Shown here one piece after another: positions 1 through 8,767 of a DNA stretch of 22,996 bases (position 1 is its first letter; each line of letters opens with the position of its first letter). This DNA comes from a virus, in IMG/VR virus record IMGVR_UViG_3300030389_000357, positions 282 to 23,277 of that record. One strand, 5' to 3'. The notes under the pieces are model-generated. The model made no database searches, was not told where the DNA came from, and worked only from the letters and a program-made list of their open reading frames with translations. A program made the position numbers and the translations under genes.

Positions 1-186
1 ACTGCGATACCCAGAATTTATTGTCATGGGTTTGTTAAAATGTTCTCTGATAGGTTCTAATACATTTATACAGAGCGTTTCCATGCACTTAATATGTATT
101 GGCTCTGGTGTATTGTCGATACCTTTTCGTTCTGCTGTTTGTGATTTTGTAAATTCACTTAAAGTGAAATGTGGTGATAGCCTCAT
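1..186 (-). CDS. M15-type peptidase (putative endolysin), N-terminal part only
   Basis: The 62 visible codons run off the left window edge, so the gene is 3'-partial. The start ATG at 186-184 overlaps the TGA of the upstream gene (ATGA), and AGGAGA about 7 bases upstream serves as ribosome binding site. The N-terminus (HFTLSEFTKSQTAERKGIDN at about residues 6-25) followed by LEPIREHF and then INSGYRS at the edge is the pattern of the peptidase M15A_3 family (D-Ala-D-Ala carboxypeptidase/VanY-like), used by many phages as peptidoglycan-cutting endolysins. The zinc-binding HxxGxAxD motif normally follows SGYRS within about 25 residues and would lie outside the window. Its place at the end of the late module, after the internal proteins, fits a lysis role. 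The family assignment rests on the N-terminal third only. Confidence 0.8.
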   Translation of the reverse strand, partial: MRLSPHFTLSEFTKSQTAERKGIDNTPEPIHIKCMETLCINVLEPIREHFNKPMTINSGYRS

Positions 187-3100
187 CCAGTTCTCCTAGC
201 TATGTCTAAATTTTTTAAAATTTCTTCTGGGTTACTTCCAAGAAAAGAAGGAGTTGTTCTAACTCCAGCACTTGGTTGAACACTTGCAGTCTGTACATTA
301 TTAAAGAAAGGCTCTGTCTGAGATTCTACTACGTTTGTGGGTGCTCCACCAAAATTTGGAAGATTCGTAGGAGTTTGATTAGGAGTAATGCCAAATAAAT
401 TACTGACTGGATCTGCTACTGGCTCTTCTTCTTTTCTTAAAGAGTCTCCTCTTCTCATAGATCTCAATATACTTAGCTCTCCAAACGGAATGAAAAGACC
501 TTTTTTGTTTTGAGCATCTATTAATTTTTCTCGGCTTGGTTTGAAAGGAATGTAAATGTCGTTAAGAATAGAATTAATCTCCTCTTTACCTAACTGAGCA
601 TCTTTCATTATTTTTCTAATTTCTCCTACACCCAATCCTAAAGTTTCTAAATCGTCTACAGATACAGCCATTTCTCTAAACACCTTGAGTCTAGCGTCAT
701 CTGCTCTTCTGTATGCTTCTATAATTTGTTCTGGAGAAGCGTCTTCAATTCTTAAAACTTCGTTAAATAGTGTAGCAGTACCAGATCTTTTCTGTTTAAA
801 TTCTTGTGATTTAAATTCTAAAAGTCTAGGAAGATCAAGAGTTTGACTATTTAAACCAGTAAATGCTCTAAATAATTCTGCTCCTTGTTTGTAAGTTTTA
901 CCAGTGGTAGGCTCTGGTTCACCTTCTGGACCAAACACACCTCTTAAAAATCTAGATTTTTCTATTCCTTTAACTGGTTGAAAGTTACCTCCAGCAATAC
1001 CTAGATCTGCACCCACTGGTATTCTGATTGGTATAGCTCCTGGTAAAATTGTGTTGAACATATGCAACAGAGACTTTTCAAATGCCACACCAGTTGAATC
1101 TTGAGGTCTGTATACTTTTGCACCAGATCTTGTTCTGCCTCCACGACCACCCATTGCTGTAGGTAAAGAATCTTGAAGAGCAGAAAAAACCATCGAGTAA
1201 TCTAGAAAAGGAACCATGTATTCACTCAAAGTGTCGAAAGCAACTTTTCTAATCTTACCTTTAAAATCTGCACTTTGTGCATCTGCTTCTTTATAAGAGT
1301 TCAAAGCAGCTCTATAACCTCTAGACAATAAATCGTATGGATTGGTGTGACTAAAATCAATAAACTCAAAGTTATCATTGTCGTCTCTACCCACTGGTAT
1401 TAATAAAGAGTTCCTCTGCCAACTTGCTGCAAGTCTATTTGCAGCTGATAACTCTTCGTCAGTTGTATCAGTCAATGTCTGTGCCATCTTTTGGAGTCCA
1501 GGTCCAACTATACCAAAAGAAGCTATACCACCCATCAATCTTTTCATTCCTATTTCTCTGATTGACTGTATAGGACTTTCTAATTCTTTGGCTGCTACAT
1601 CTAAAACATTAAAACCAGTTCTTAAAATTTCTGCTGGAAACGCTATAAAGTTTCCAAGAGGTATGCCTCTCAAACCTTTAATAAACTCTGGTACAAGTTC
1701 ATAGTTTGGAACTGTGTTACGAACTGTGTCGGCGGCATTTCTTTTCATAGCCTCTTCGATACCTTCACCTTTTCTCTTTCCTATATGCTTGCCAAATTCT
1801 ATTAACTGTTGTCTTCTTAATGAAGCGTTGTCCGCGAAGTCAGTTCCTATTTTAGCTTTGGCGTTTCTTAACTTTTGTAGTTCAAAGGCATAGCTATATA
1901 TTTTCCAAATGTCGTCACCACCTTTATACAGACCTTCTGCTTTATCAAGAAAACGCTTACCTAAGTTCATAGATCCATTCAATACAGTAGCACCCATATC
2001 TTTTAACCCAGTAGGATCTTTTGGAAATTCTAATCTATCACCTTGTCTGTTTATTGAGTCTTCTACATTTCTGTTTCTTGCAGCACCTCTTGCTATTTCA
2101 AAATCAGATACAACGCTAACATCGTCTAATTCTGAACCTTGAGGTGCTCTTTGAGCAGCCACTTCTGTTGGATCATTCACACCTTTATAACCTAAGTTCT
2201 GTCTTAAGTTTGCTTGTATCTCTCTAAGTTGTGCCGAACTACCAATCACACCTCTTCTTTGAAGATCTACCAAGAAATCTAGAACTTCATCATTCAAAGA
2301 AAAATCAAAACGATCTCTCGTGAATTTTTTAATCGTGCCACCACCTTTTATTGTAAGCTCTTTGTCAATTAAATCTCTAAGAACTATATCAACCGACTCA
2401 AACAAACTAGCGTTTTTACCAACATTACCATTTGCTAGTGCAAACAAAGAGGCAGATGTGACGTTTCTAACTTGTGTGATCGGTGATAAAATAGTTTTAG
2501 CATACTGAGAAATACCTTTTAATTTTACCATCGGATAATACAAGGCTCTAAATATATCTCCAAATACACTTGTTCTTTCGTTGATGACATTGGTCAATGC
2601 TTCGTACATCGGTTTAGGAATAGCGTACCCATACATCTCACCAAATACACTGTTCGCAGAAAAAGTACCTGGATCCAAATCACCGTTACGTCCTAAGATA
2701 GAATACACCATGTTTCCACCTCTTGAGTTGAGATTTTCTCTTATTTCGTTTAAGATTTTTTTTGTTGCTGTAGGATCGAATCTTTCTAACTCACTTAATC
2801 TTGATACAAGTGGTAAATTTTGTTGTGCTCTAGCTGCATTTATCTCACTAAGTTTAGCAGCGATCATTTTATTTGTGTCAATAAACAAAGGTGTTTGATC
2901 GGGTGCTGTCTTAGAGATCATGTCGTCTGCAAATTGTTTAAAGCTAGAGTAAAAAGCATCTGCTGAAATAAAATTAGATAGCTCTGCAACGGTGTGCATG
3001 TATGCTTCTTTTGGATTTCTCACTTCACCTAATATTGTTCTAAGTATTTCATTGTCTACTTTTGATTTATTTAAAACAGCTGGATTCATTCTTACAACTG

Positions 3101-4961
3101 GGACATCAAAAGAAACTGCCGCGTTACCTTTAATTGTAGATTTTTTTAAAGATTGATAATGATTTGTAACATTATCTATATATCTTTCAGCTTGTGTTCT
3201 AGTTAATTTAGCTCTGGCTGGATCTCTTGTTCTTAATCCTTCTCTAAATCTTTCAACAAAGTCATTATCAAATCTTAAACTTTCTGGTTCATCTTTTAAA
3301 AACTTTTGAACATGTTTTATATCTACGCCTCTACCTTCAACGATTTGATCAACTAATTCTTTTCTCATTTTCCTAGAAAGTTTAAAATTATTATCGTTAA
3401 ATATCTGATAGTTTCTAGATAAGTATCCACCTTTGTTTATGTTTTCTATGACTTGATTTCTAAACTCGTCTCTAGACATTATGCCAGAAACAGATGTCTC
3501 TGGTAAACTTTTAGCTGCACCAGTTTCCATTACTCTTCTAGATAAATCATCAATAATTTCTTTAGCTTTTACATACTCATCATACAATGCTTTTGGTATT
3601 CGAAGAGTGCTTATATCAGCGCCCTCAAGAACGTCCATAAAATTATTAATTAATTTTTGTTTTGTTATGTCTGGTAGTTTTCTATAATCTGCAAACTCTT
3701 CAGTGGTTCCTTTTAAAACTTCATCTATTTTTTTATCCACTTCCTTTAACGCTTTTTCTGCTATCTTTATGTCGCCTTCAATGGCTGGATTTACCAAAGA
3801 TTTAACTCTTGCTACAGATCCTGGTAAAAGTCCTCTCGATCTAAAAGCCGATAAAGTTTTTGCGACTGCTGACTGTAGAGTATTGATTACACCTGGCTCA
3901 GCGAACTCACCTCTTATGTATCTGTCCTCTTGTTTTACAATCGCCTCTCCAGCTTTTTTAGATGTGGCTCTCAAGACTCGTGACCCAACGCCAGCACCCG
4001 CACCTATTCCAGCGCCATATGCTGCACTCGTTCCTATCTTTCCAAAATCAAAATCTTTTAATTCTTTTCCTTGTGCCGCTTCATCAAACGCTCCAACGGC
4101 AGCACCTACCGCTGCACCTGGAACGGCAAGACCAACTTCTCTTGATGTGGCTGCACCTATTTTTGCAGAGACATTAAATCCTGCACCTATCACTGGAGGT
4201 AAAGTTCCAGCTAGAATAGAGCCAGTAAGACCATGAGCTAAAACTTTGTTATATATTCTAGCCGCGGCTCTTTCCCTACCCTCTAAACCTAAAAGATCTT
4301 TTGTGGCAAAGAAAGGACCATATCCACCTTCAAAAAAATCACCAAGAGATTGTGTACCATCTGTAGCCACAACTGCATCTGCCGCACCAGCCGCTGCGAT
4401 CTGATGTACAGCTAATCCAAGTTTTTGACTACGACTTAATGGTTTTGGATCTAAAGGTTGTTTCGTAATTTTCATTGTTTTTAAAGAACCTTTATCGGCT
4501 CTCATTTTACTTGTGCCTCTTGCCATTCTACCAAGTTTACTGAACTTAGAAACTGCCATAGCAGCACCAATGCCTGGCACACCAAACTGAACTAACCCTT
4601 CTGTAATTTTACCAGCGGCACCTGCTGGATCTATACCGTGCCTATTCCTAAAATTATTAAACGATTGAGTTACGGCACTTGTAAAATCTGTACCTGCTGC
4701 TAAATCAATAACACTCGTTCCAGTCTCAATTAAACCTTGTGGTATAGCAAGAGCACCAGAAGCAAAACCCTCTGCTATTTCTTGTAAAGCACCTTCATCT
4801 TCTGGGTTTTCATAGTCACTATATGTTGATCCTGGTTCGCCCTCTTCTGCCAAGGCTTGATTATCATCTCCAAAATATTTTTTTACAATCTCTTCTGCTT
4901 CATCTTGACTAATTTCATTTGCGAAGAAATAGCTTTTACCATCTACTATATAGTTCGGCAT
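183..4961 (-). CDS. Giant internal/ejected virion protein, polyvalent-protein type (1592 aa)
   Basis: This is the largest gene in the window. It starts with an ATG that shares one base with the TAA of the upstream gene (TAATG). The first ~30 residues (YIVDGKSYFFANEISQDEAE) form a short module seen at the N-terminus of many phage internal proteins. Gly/Ala-rich hydrophobic stretches follow at roughly residues 115-140, 180-200, 245-330. A predominantly helical body carries a segment near residues 815-835 (AKTILSPITQVRNVTSASLF) and YKGGDDIWKIYSYAFE near 1010, both like the large polyvalent-type proteins of marine phages. The C-terminus is Pro/Asn/Thr-rich. Size, hydrophobic glycine-rich segments and position at the end of the virion operon match the long core proteins of T7-like phages (gp16 analogues) that are injected with the DNA. 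No catalytic motif (lytic transglycosylase, protease) was recognised. The ejection role is inferred from position and composition. Confidence 0.6.
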   Translation of the reverse strand: MPNYIVDGKSYFFANEISQDEAEEIVKKYFGDDNQALAEEGEPGSTYSDYENPEDEGALQEIAEGFASGALAIPQGLIETGTSVIDLAAGTDFTSAVTQSFNNFRNRHGIDPAGAAGKITEGLVQFGVPGIGAAMAVSKFSKLGRMARGTSKMRADKGSLKTMKITKQPLDPKPLSRSQKLGLAVHQIAAAGAADAVVATDGTQSLGDFFEGGYGPFFATKDLLGLEGRERAAARIYNKVLAHGLTGSILAGTLPPVIGAGFNVSAKIGAATSREVGLAVPGAAVGAAVGAFDEAAQGKELKDFDFGKIGTSAAYGAGIGAGAGVGSRVLRATSKKAGEAIVKQEDRYIRGEFAEPGVINTLQSAVAKTLSAFRSRGLLPGSVARVKSLVNPAIEGDIKIAEKALKEVDKKIDEVLKGTTEEFADYRKLPDITKQKLINNFMDVLEGADISTLRIPKALYDEYVKAKEIIDDLSRRVMETGAAKSLPETSVSGIMSRDEFRNQVIENINKGGYLSRNYQIFNDNNFKLSRKMRKELVDQIVEGRGVDIKHVQKFLKDEPESLRFDNDFVERFREGLRTRDPARAKLTRTQAERYIDNVTNHYQSLKKSTIKGNAAVSFDVPVVRMNPAVLNKSKVDNEILRTILGEVRNPKEAYMHTVAELSNFISADAFYSSFKQFADDMISKTAPDQTPLFIDTNKMIAAKLSEINAARAQQNLPLVSRLSELERFDPTATKKILNEIRENLNSRGGNMVYSILGRNGDLDPGTFSANSVFGEMYGYAIPKPMYEALTNVINERTSVFGDIFRALYYPMVKLKGISQYAKTILSPITQVRNVTSASLFALANGNVGKNASLFESVDIVLRDLIDKELTIKGGGTIKKFTRDRFDFSLNDEVLDFLVDLQRRGVIGSSAQLREIQANLRQNLGYKGVNDPTEVAAQRAPQGSELDDVSVVSDFEIARGAARNRNVEDSINRQGDRLEFPKDPTGLKDMGATVLNGSMNLGKRFLDKAEGLYKGGDDIWKIYSYAFELQKLRNAKAKIGTDFADNASLRRQQLIEFGKHIGKRKGEGIEEAMKRNAADTVRNTVPNYELVPEFIKGLRGIPLGNFIAFPAEILRTGFNVLDVAAKELESPIQSIREIGMKRLMGGIASFGIVGPGLQKMAQTLTDTTDEELSAANRLAASWQRNSLLIPVGRDDNDNFEFIDFSHTNPYDLLSRGYRAALNSYKEADAQSADFKGKIRKVAFDTLSEYMVPFLDYSMVFSALQDSLPTAMGGRGGRTRSGAKVYRPQDSTGVAFEKSLLHMFNTILPGAIPIRIPVGADLGIAGGNFQPVKGIEKSRFLRGVFGPEGEPEPTTGKTYKQGAELFRAFTGLNSQTLDLPRLLEFKSQEFKQKRSGTATLFNEVLRIEDASPEQIIEAYRRADDARLKVFREMAVSVDDLETLGLGVGEIRKIMKDAQLGKEEINSILNDIYIPFKPSREKLIDAQNKKGLFIPFGELSILRSMRRGDSLRKEEEPVADPVSNLFGITPNQTPTNLPNFGGAPTNVVESQTEPFFNNVQTASVQPSAGVRTTPSFLGSNPEEILKNLDIARRTG

Positions 4962-6694
4962 TAGTTACCACTCAGTATTCCTTGTTGTTGTAACGTATCA
5001 ACAAGTTTTACACCTTTAGTTTTTTTGTTTATGTATCTAAGAACCTCATTCGGTAGATCTTGTATGCTTATAGTTAAGTTAGGAATTGTACTTTTCATTG
5101 ATCTTATAAACTTCACTTGTTCGTTGAACTGTTGTATAGGTTGACCAGTAATTTTTGTTAGTTTCTCATCGAGACCAACACCTGCAACTCCAAATGATTC
5201 TTTTTGACTTTTAGTTAAGTCATCATAATTTGCTGGTTTTTTAATATAAGTATTAGGTATGACACCATCTCTTGCAATAATACTTCTATTCACATTAAAC
5301 TCACTGTCTTTCAGAGTGCTAGTGCCTTTGGTAACTTCATCAAGGTATTTCTTTAGAAACTCGTTACCTGTATCAGTAGGAGTTCCGTCCTCACCAATGT
5401 GTCCCATTCTTTTTAAAATCTTAATAACATCTGGTTCTGCTTTTATAAGGGCAGCTTTAAACACTTTGTCGGCATTTTCTTTTGTTACCGCAAGTGACTT
5501 TTCTTTGAATTGTAAATCGGCAGCAGTAGACAATAAATCTAAGTTCCATTTGTAACCAGCCATCTGTTGATTGAATTGTTGAATCGCATCATTTTTTTTA
5601 TCACCCACAAGAGTTCTTTGTAGATTTACAATACCATTCATTTTTTGTATCTCTAAAGCTCTTTTAGCAATCTCTTCTGACTTCTTATCTTTTAACAAAT
5701 TATACATAGTCGATCTGGCTTCTCTTTGATCCTCTCGTAATTGAGTAGTAAGTTTATCTACATCTTGTCCGTAACCTTGTAATCCGACAGCAAAACCTTT
5801 TGCTACATTTGTTAAAGTATTTGGACTTTCACCAGCCGCAATAGCAAGACCAGCTTTCATCATGTTTAAAAAGATAGATGCTTTTCGATCCTCTTCAAAT
5901 TCACCTTGAAGTTCTTTAGGATCAAACCCTAGTAATTTTATAGCATCGTCTTGTATGTCTGCAAGAGTAGGCTCTTTACCTTCTTCTTGCATTTTAGCAT
6001 ACAGTGCATCTGCATTTTCAGTTAATGTTTTACCACCAATCCTTATATCGTTTGCTTCTGCAACACCAGCTGCCACCTTTGTAATGGCTGATTGTACTTT
6101 GTCAGATAAATTTTTTTGATTACTTTGAAAACCACTTAAAATATTTATATCAGACTCTTGTGTATTATCTTCTGTACCTGCATTAGCAGTTCCTTCGTTT
6201 GATAAAGGAGCGTCTTTTAAAGAAATATCTCCACCAGAAAAAGACTCCTCAGTCTGTGTATCTCCACCTACTTCATCAATCTCATTCTTTTTTTGACCTA
6301 AAAAACCCTCTACCGCACTAGGTGAATCAACCATCAGAGAACCCTTTCTAATATTTTCTTTCTTCTGTGCCTCTCTCTGAAATTTTTTTAAAAGATTGTC
6401 TTTTTCTATTTCTTTTAAACTTTTTTCTTGCGATGGATCTGGATCGTTTAATCCACCAAACTTTATATTTTGTTCTGTCCTACTTAATATCTTATTTTTT
6501 GCAACCTCACTCTCTTTTGGGACTGAAAAATTAGAAGTAATTCTTTGAAGATTATTATTTTGTTGAGGAATAGACGTAACAATATTACCTGGAAAACTAG
6601 CTCTCATTATATTCGGTCCACTAGCCATAATACCACCAGGCTGATTGTTATTCATACCTGGTATTCTAAACATAGGTCTATTAAATACGCTCAT
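4961..6694 (-). CDS. Putative internal virion protein (577 aa)
   Basis: The ATG at 6694 overlaps the upstream TAA (TAATG), with GAGGGT six bases upstream as ribosome binding site. The first ~45 residues are low complexity, rich in Asn, Pro, Met and Gln, followed by a charged disordered region to about residue 200. The central part contains NMMKAGLAIAAGESPNTLT (about residues 274-292), a segment common in internal proteins of uncultured marine podovirus-like phages, followed by a probable coiled coil rich in Lys/Glu/Arg (about 310-350). The order of genes (Gly/Ala-rich protein, Gln-rich protein, this protein, giant protein) parallels the gp14-gp15-gp16 internal core order of T7-like phages, so an internal core or ejection role is inferred. 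No enzymatic motif was seen. Confidence 0.5.
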   Translation of the reverse strand: MSVFNRPMFRIPGMNNNQPGGIMASGPNIMRASFPGNIVTSIPQQNNNLQRITSNFSVPKESEVAKNKILSRTEQNIKFGGLNDPDPSQEKSLKEIEKDNLLKKFQREAQKKENIRKGSLMVDSPSAVEGFLGQKKNEIDEVGGDTQTEESFSGGDISLKDAPLSNEGTANAGTEDNTQESDINILSGFQSNQKNLSDKVQSAITKVAAGVAEANDIRIGGKTLTENADALYAKMQEEGKEPTLADIQDDAIKLLGFDPKELQGEFEEDRKASIFLNMMKAGLAIAAGESPNTLTNVAKGFAVGLQGYGQDVDKLTTQLREDQREARSTMYNLLKDKKSEEIAKRALEIQKMNGIVNLQRTLVGDKKNDAIQQFNQQMAGYKWNLDLLSTAADLQFKEKSLAVTKENADKVFKAALIKAEPDVIKILKRMGHIGEDGTPTDTGNEFLKKYLDEVTKGTSTLKDSEFNVNRSIIARDGVIPNTYIKKPANYDDLTKSQKESFGVAGVGLDEKLTKITGQPIQQFNEQVKFIRSMKSTIPNLTISIQDLPNEVLRYINKKTKGVKLVDTLQQQGILSGN

Positions 6695-6706
6695 TATGCC
6701 ACCCTC
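6692..6706 (-). promoter_or_regulatory. Ribosome binding site inside the -RVA-stop junction before 4961-6694
   Basis: GAGGGT (6706-6701) stands six bases before an ATG that overlaps TAA (TAATG). The same bases encode the last residues Arg-Val-Ala of the preceding 332-aa protein. Confidence 0.65.
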
Positions 6707-7692
6707 GGTCCACCAAAGAAATTACCAAACCCACCAGCCTGTCCTATTGCTCCAAGACCCGCGATCCCAAGACCAAGTAACTGTGATCCTCTGCTTGGAC
6801 CTGGTGTTCGTGTTTGAGAAGTTGTTTGTTGCAGTGCTGGAACACCTCTGAATATATCCGACATGAATCCAACTTGTTGGAAAGGTAACGCTTGTTCTGC
6901 GAGTTGATTTGCTCTTGCAACATCAAATTCTTTCTGCCCTTGTTGTTGTTGCAGACCACCAATACCTAATAATGTATTAATATCTTGCACACCCATTTGT
7001 TGCCCTAACTGTCCTAATCCAGCAGTTGCAGTACCTAACTGTCCTATTTGTGCTCCAAGAGCACCAGTTGTTTGTCCCAACTGTCCAGTTAATTGTGCTT
7101 GTCTTAGTCTTTGATCCGCAGCTTGTTGTGCTAGTTGTTGTGCTTGTGCAAAACCTTGTGATCTTAACTGTGCTCCAGTTCTTGCTTGTTGATCCATAAC
7201 ATTTCTAGCTAACTCTTGCTCTGCAATAGCTTGTCTAGATCCACCAAATGCTCCAGCAGAGGCGGCTCTTGCTCCTATATTTCCTTGTTGTATAGCACCT
7301 TGTCTTGCTATATCTGCTTGAGTTTGTGCTATAACACTTTCTGTAAATGGATCCATAAATTGTTGATAAGATGTTGGATCAAAACCAGCTTGAGCTGTTT
7401 GTCCTATTGCACTTCCTATCGTCCCAAGACCAGTACCAACTGCACCTATTCCTTGCCCTAACGCTTCTGTACCTTTTTCAATAAAAGGTTGAAACGCACC
7501 CACACCAGATAAAGCATTTGAGATTGCCGCTTGTTGTCCCTCGGATAAACCTGCCAACTGTTGTTCGGCAAAAGGCATTTGTGAGCCTTCACCAGTTAAG
7601 GCTTTAGCACTTGCAAATATATCTGCTAGAAAATCTTCCTGGAACGGAGCCAGTCTAACGGTTTGGGTTTGATCTACAGTTTGTGTTGCCAT
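6694..7692 (-). CDS. Gln/Ala/Gly-rich internal virion protein (332 aa)
   Basis: The protein is very rich in Gln, Ala and Gly. The middle (about residues 100-260) is a run of alanine/glutamine helices (QADIARQGAIQQ, AQQLAQQAADQRLRQAQLTG) broken by AGAFGGSRQ. The last 30 residues are glycine-rich and hydrophobic and end in GPRVA. A protein of this composition and place is conserved in marine podovirus-like phages, usually annotated as internal virion or DNA-transfer protein; the helical amphipathic body is consistent with an ejected channel component, which is inference. Its start ATG at 7692 overlaps the upstream TAA by one base, and its final Arg-Val-Ala codons form the ribosome binding site of the next gene. 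Confidence 0.55.
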   Translation of the reverse strand: MATQTVDQTQTVRLAPFQEDFLADIFASAKALTGEGSQMPFAEQQLAGLSEGQQAAISNALSGVGAFQPFIEKGTEALGQGIGAVGTGLGTIGSAIGQTAQAGFDPTSYQQFMDPFTESVIAQTQADIARQGAIQQGNIGARAASAGAFGGSRQAIAEQELARNVMDQQARTGAQLRSQGFAQAQQLAQQAADQRLRQAQLTGQLGQTTGALGAQIGQLGTATAGLGQLGQQMGVQDINTLLGIGGLQQQQGQKEFDVARANQLAEQALPFQQVGFMSDIFRGVPALQQTTSQTRTPGPSRGSQLLGLGIAGLGAIGQAGGFGNFFGGPRVA

Positions 7693-7704
7693 TATGCGAC
7701 CCTC
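7690..7704 (-). promoter_or_regulatory. Ribosome binding site inside the -RVA-stop junction before 6694-7692
   Basis: GAGGGT (7704-7699) stands six bases before the ATG of a TAATG junction and encodes part of the C-terminal Arg-Val-Ala of the 258-aa protein. It is almost identical to the junction at 6692-6706. Confidence 0.65.
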
Positions 7705-8468
7705 TCTAATTCTGACATCATATCATACATTCTAGCTGCACCAACGTCTCTATCTCCACCACCTGCACCTCGTACAGCTTTGGCAGTCAGTACAAACTCA
7801 CCATCAGATAACATAGCTGGGACAGAATCACTTGTGCCAGTCCCAGGTCCATCGACCTCTCCTCCTTGAGCAAAAATACCTACATCATCTTCTTCTTTTC
7901 TTTGACTCTTTCTTAAATCTTCAAAGTATGTTTTTCTTTCTTCTTCATCATCTAAATTGTATGACTTATTGCCTATTCTACCAAACCCTAATCTTGTTCT
8001 ACCTTCTGGAAAAGGTGCTTGTTTTTTTGTGGTTCCCATCTCTTCTTCTCCACCCACAGCCGCTAAACCTCCAGCACCAATAATACTAGCGATACCCACA
8101 GGTGACGTAGCAAAGTCTTTTAAAGAAGACATAATTCCTTGAGAGGCTAGTGGTGTTGTTGAAACAGCAGTAACTGGTACTTTTGATGCCGCCTCAAAAC
8201 CAAAAGATGCGGGTGTTGATGATGCTACTGTTTTAGCTCCCTCTGCTACTCCTTGAGCTGGCCCAAAAAATTTACTGCCTGCATATCCAGCGATACCACC
8301 TAAAGCTGCCGCTTTTAATGAATCCTCTAAATCTCTTCCAGAAGCAAGACTTCCGATTCCAGAACCAAGAGCCGCTCCCATTGGTCCACCTATTGCAAAA
8401 CCTATTGAACCACCAATGATTGGAGCTGCTTTTTTTAAAATTTTTGTAAAACTTTTAAATATTCCCAT
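7692..8468 (-). CDS. Glycine-zipper virion protein with GPGTGTSDS motif (258 aa)
   Basis: An N-terminal amphipathic stretch (IFKSFTKILKKAAPII) leads into a glycine-zipper-like hydrophobic region at residues 16-42 and a second Ala/Gly-rich segment at 53-66, both compatible with membrane insertion. The middle (about 145-195) is charged. Residues 207-225 (GPGTGTSDSVPAMLSDGEF) followed by VLTAKAVRGAGGG match a motif found at the ends of many phage tail and tape-measure-like proteins. The protein ends in ELERVA. It opens the run of internal proteins, so a membrane-penetrating or core role is likely (inference). The start at 8468 lies just after the TAG of the upstream gene, with no clear Shine-Dalgarno sequence. 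Confidence 0.5.
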   Translation of the reverse strand: MGIFKSFTKILKKAAPIIGGSIGFAIGGPMGAALGSGIGSLASGRDLEDSLKAAALGGIAGYAGSKFFGPAQGVAEGAKTVASSTPASFGFEAASKVPVTAVSTTPLASQGIMSSLKDFATSPVGIASIIGAGGLAAVGGEEEMGTTKKQAPFPEGRTRLGFGRIGNKSYNLDDEEERKTYFEDLRKSQRKEEDDVGIFAQGGEVDGPGTGTSDSVPAMLSDGEFVLTAKAVRGAGGGDRDVGAARMYDMMSELERVA

Positions 8469-8470
8469 TA

Positions 8471-8767
8471 CTATACCGATACAGTTACACTACCTAATGT
8501 TGCAGTTGCCGTCAATCCATCAACGCCTGCTATATTTAATAAACTTATCTTAACATCATTTCCGAATCTATACAAGGTTCCAACCTCTAAACCTACATCA
8601 CTTGTTGGCATGGCAGTAAAAACTAATTTTGTGTTTCTACCCTCACCTGGGTTGTCTGATTGTTGTATAAATAAATCTAAAGCTCTGACTAAATCTACAA
8701 TGTACGCTTGGTCTACGTCTCCTACAGGTAAAGGTAGTCTGGGTGATGCAATATCTCTTGAAGACAT
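8471..8767 (-). CDS. Small conserved phage protein, putative virion component (98 aa)
   Basis: The start ATG at 8767 overlaps the upstream TAA by one base; GGGAG six bases upstream is the ribosome binding site and lies inside the last codons of the preceding gene. The N-terminus (MSSRDIASPRLPLPVGDVDQ) precedes a helix containing DLVRALDLFIQQSDNPGEG, and the C-terminus is beta-rich and ends TATATLGSVTVSV. That terminal motif recurs in two other proteins in this window (16259-17473 and 20228-20545). Similar small proteins sit next to the tail stopper gene in marine phages. The function is not known; a neck or tail accessory role is inferred from location. Confidence 0.45.
   Translation of the reverse strand: MSSRDIASPRLPLPVGDVDQAYIVDLVRALDLFIQQSDNPGEGRNTKLVFTAMPTSDVGLEVGTLYRFGNDVKISLLNIAGVDGLTATATLGSVTVSV

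Noticed and set aside
3703-4236. Plus-strand open frame of 177 codons
   Set aside because: It is the antisense of the Gly/Ala-rich part of the 1592-aa gene; its Ala/Pro/Ser composition is the mirror of that sequence and it has no ribosome binding site.
6744-6962. Minus-strand frame of 72 codons inside the Gln-rich internal protein gene
   Set aside because: A shifted reading of a CAA-rich repeat; no start signal.
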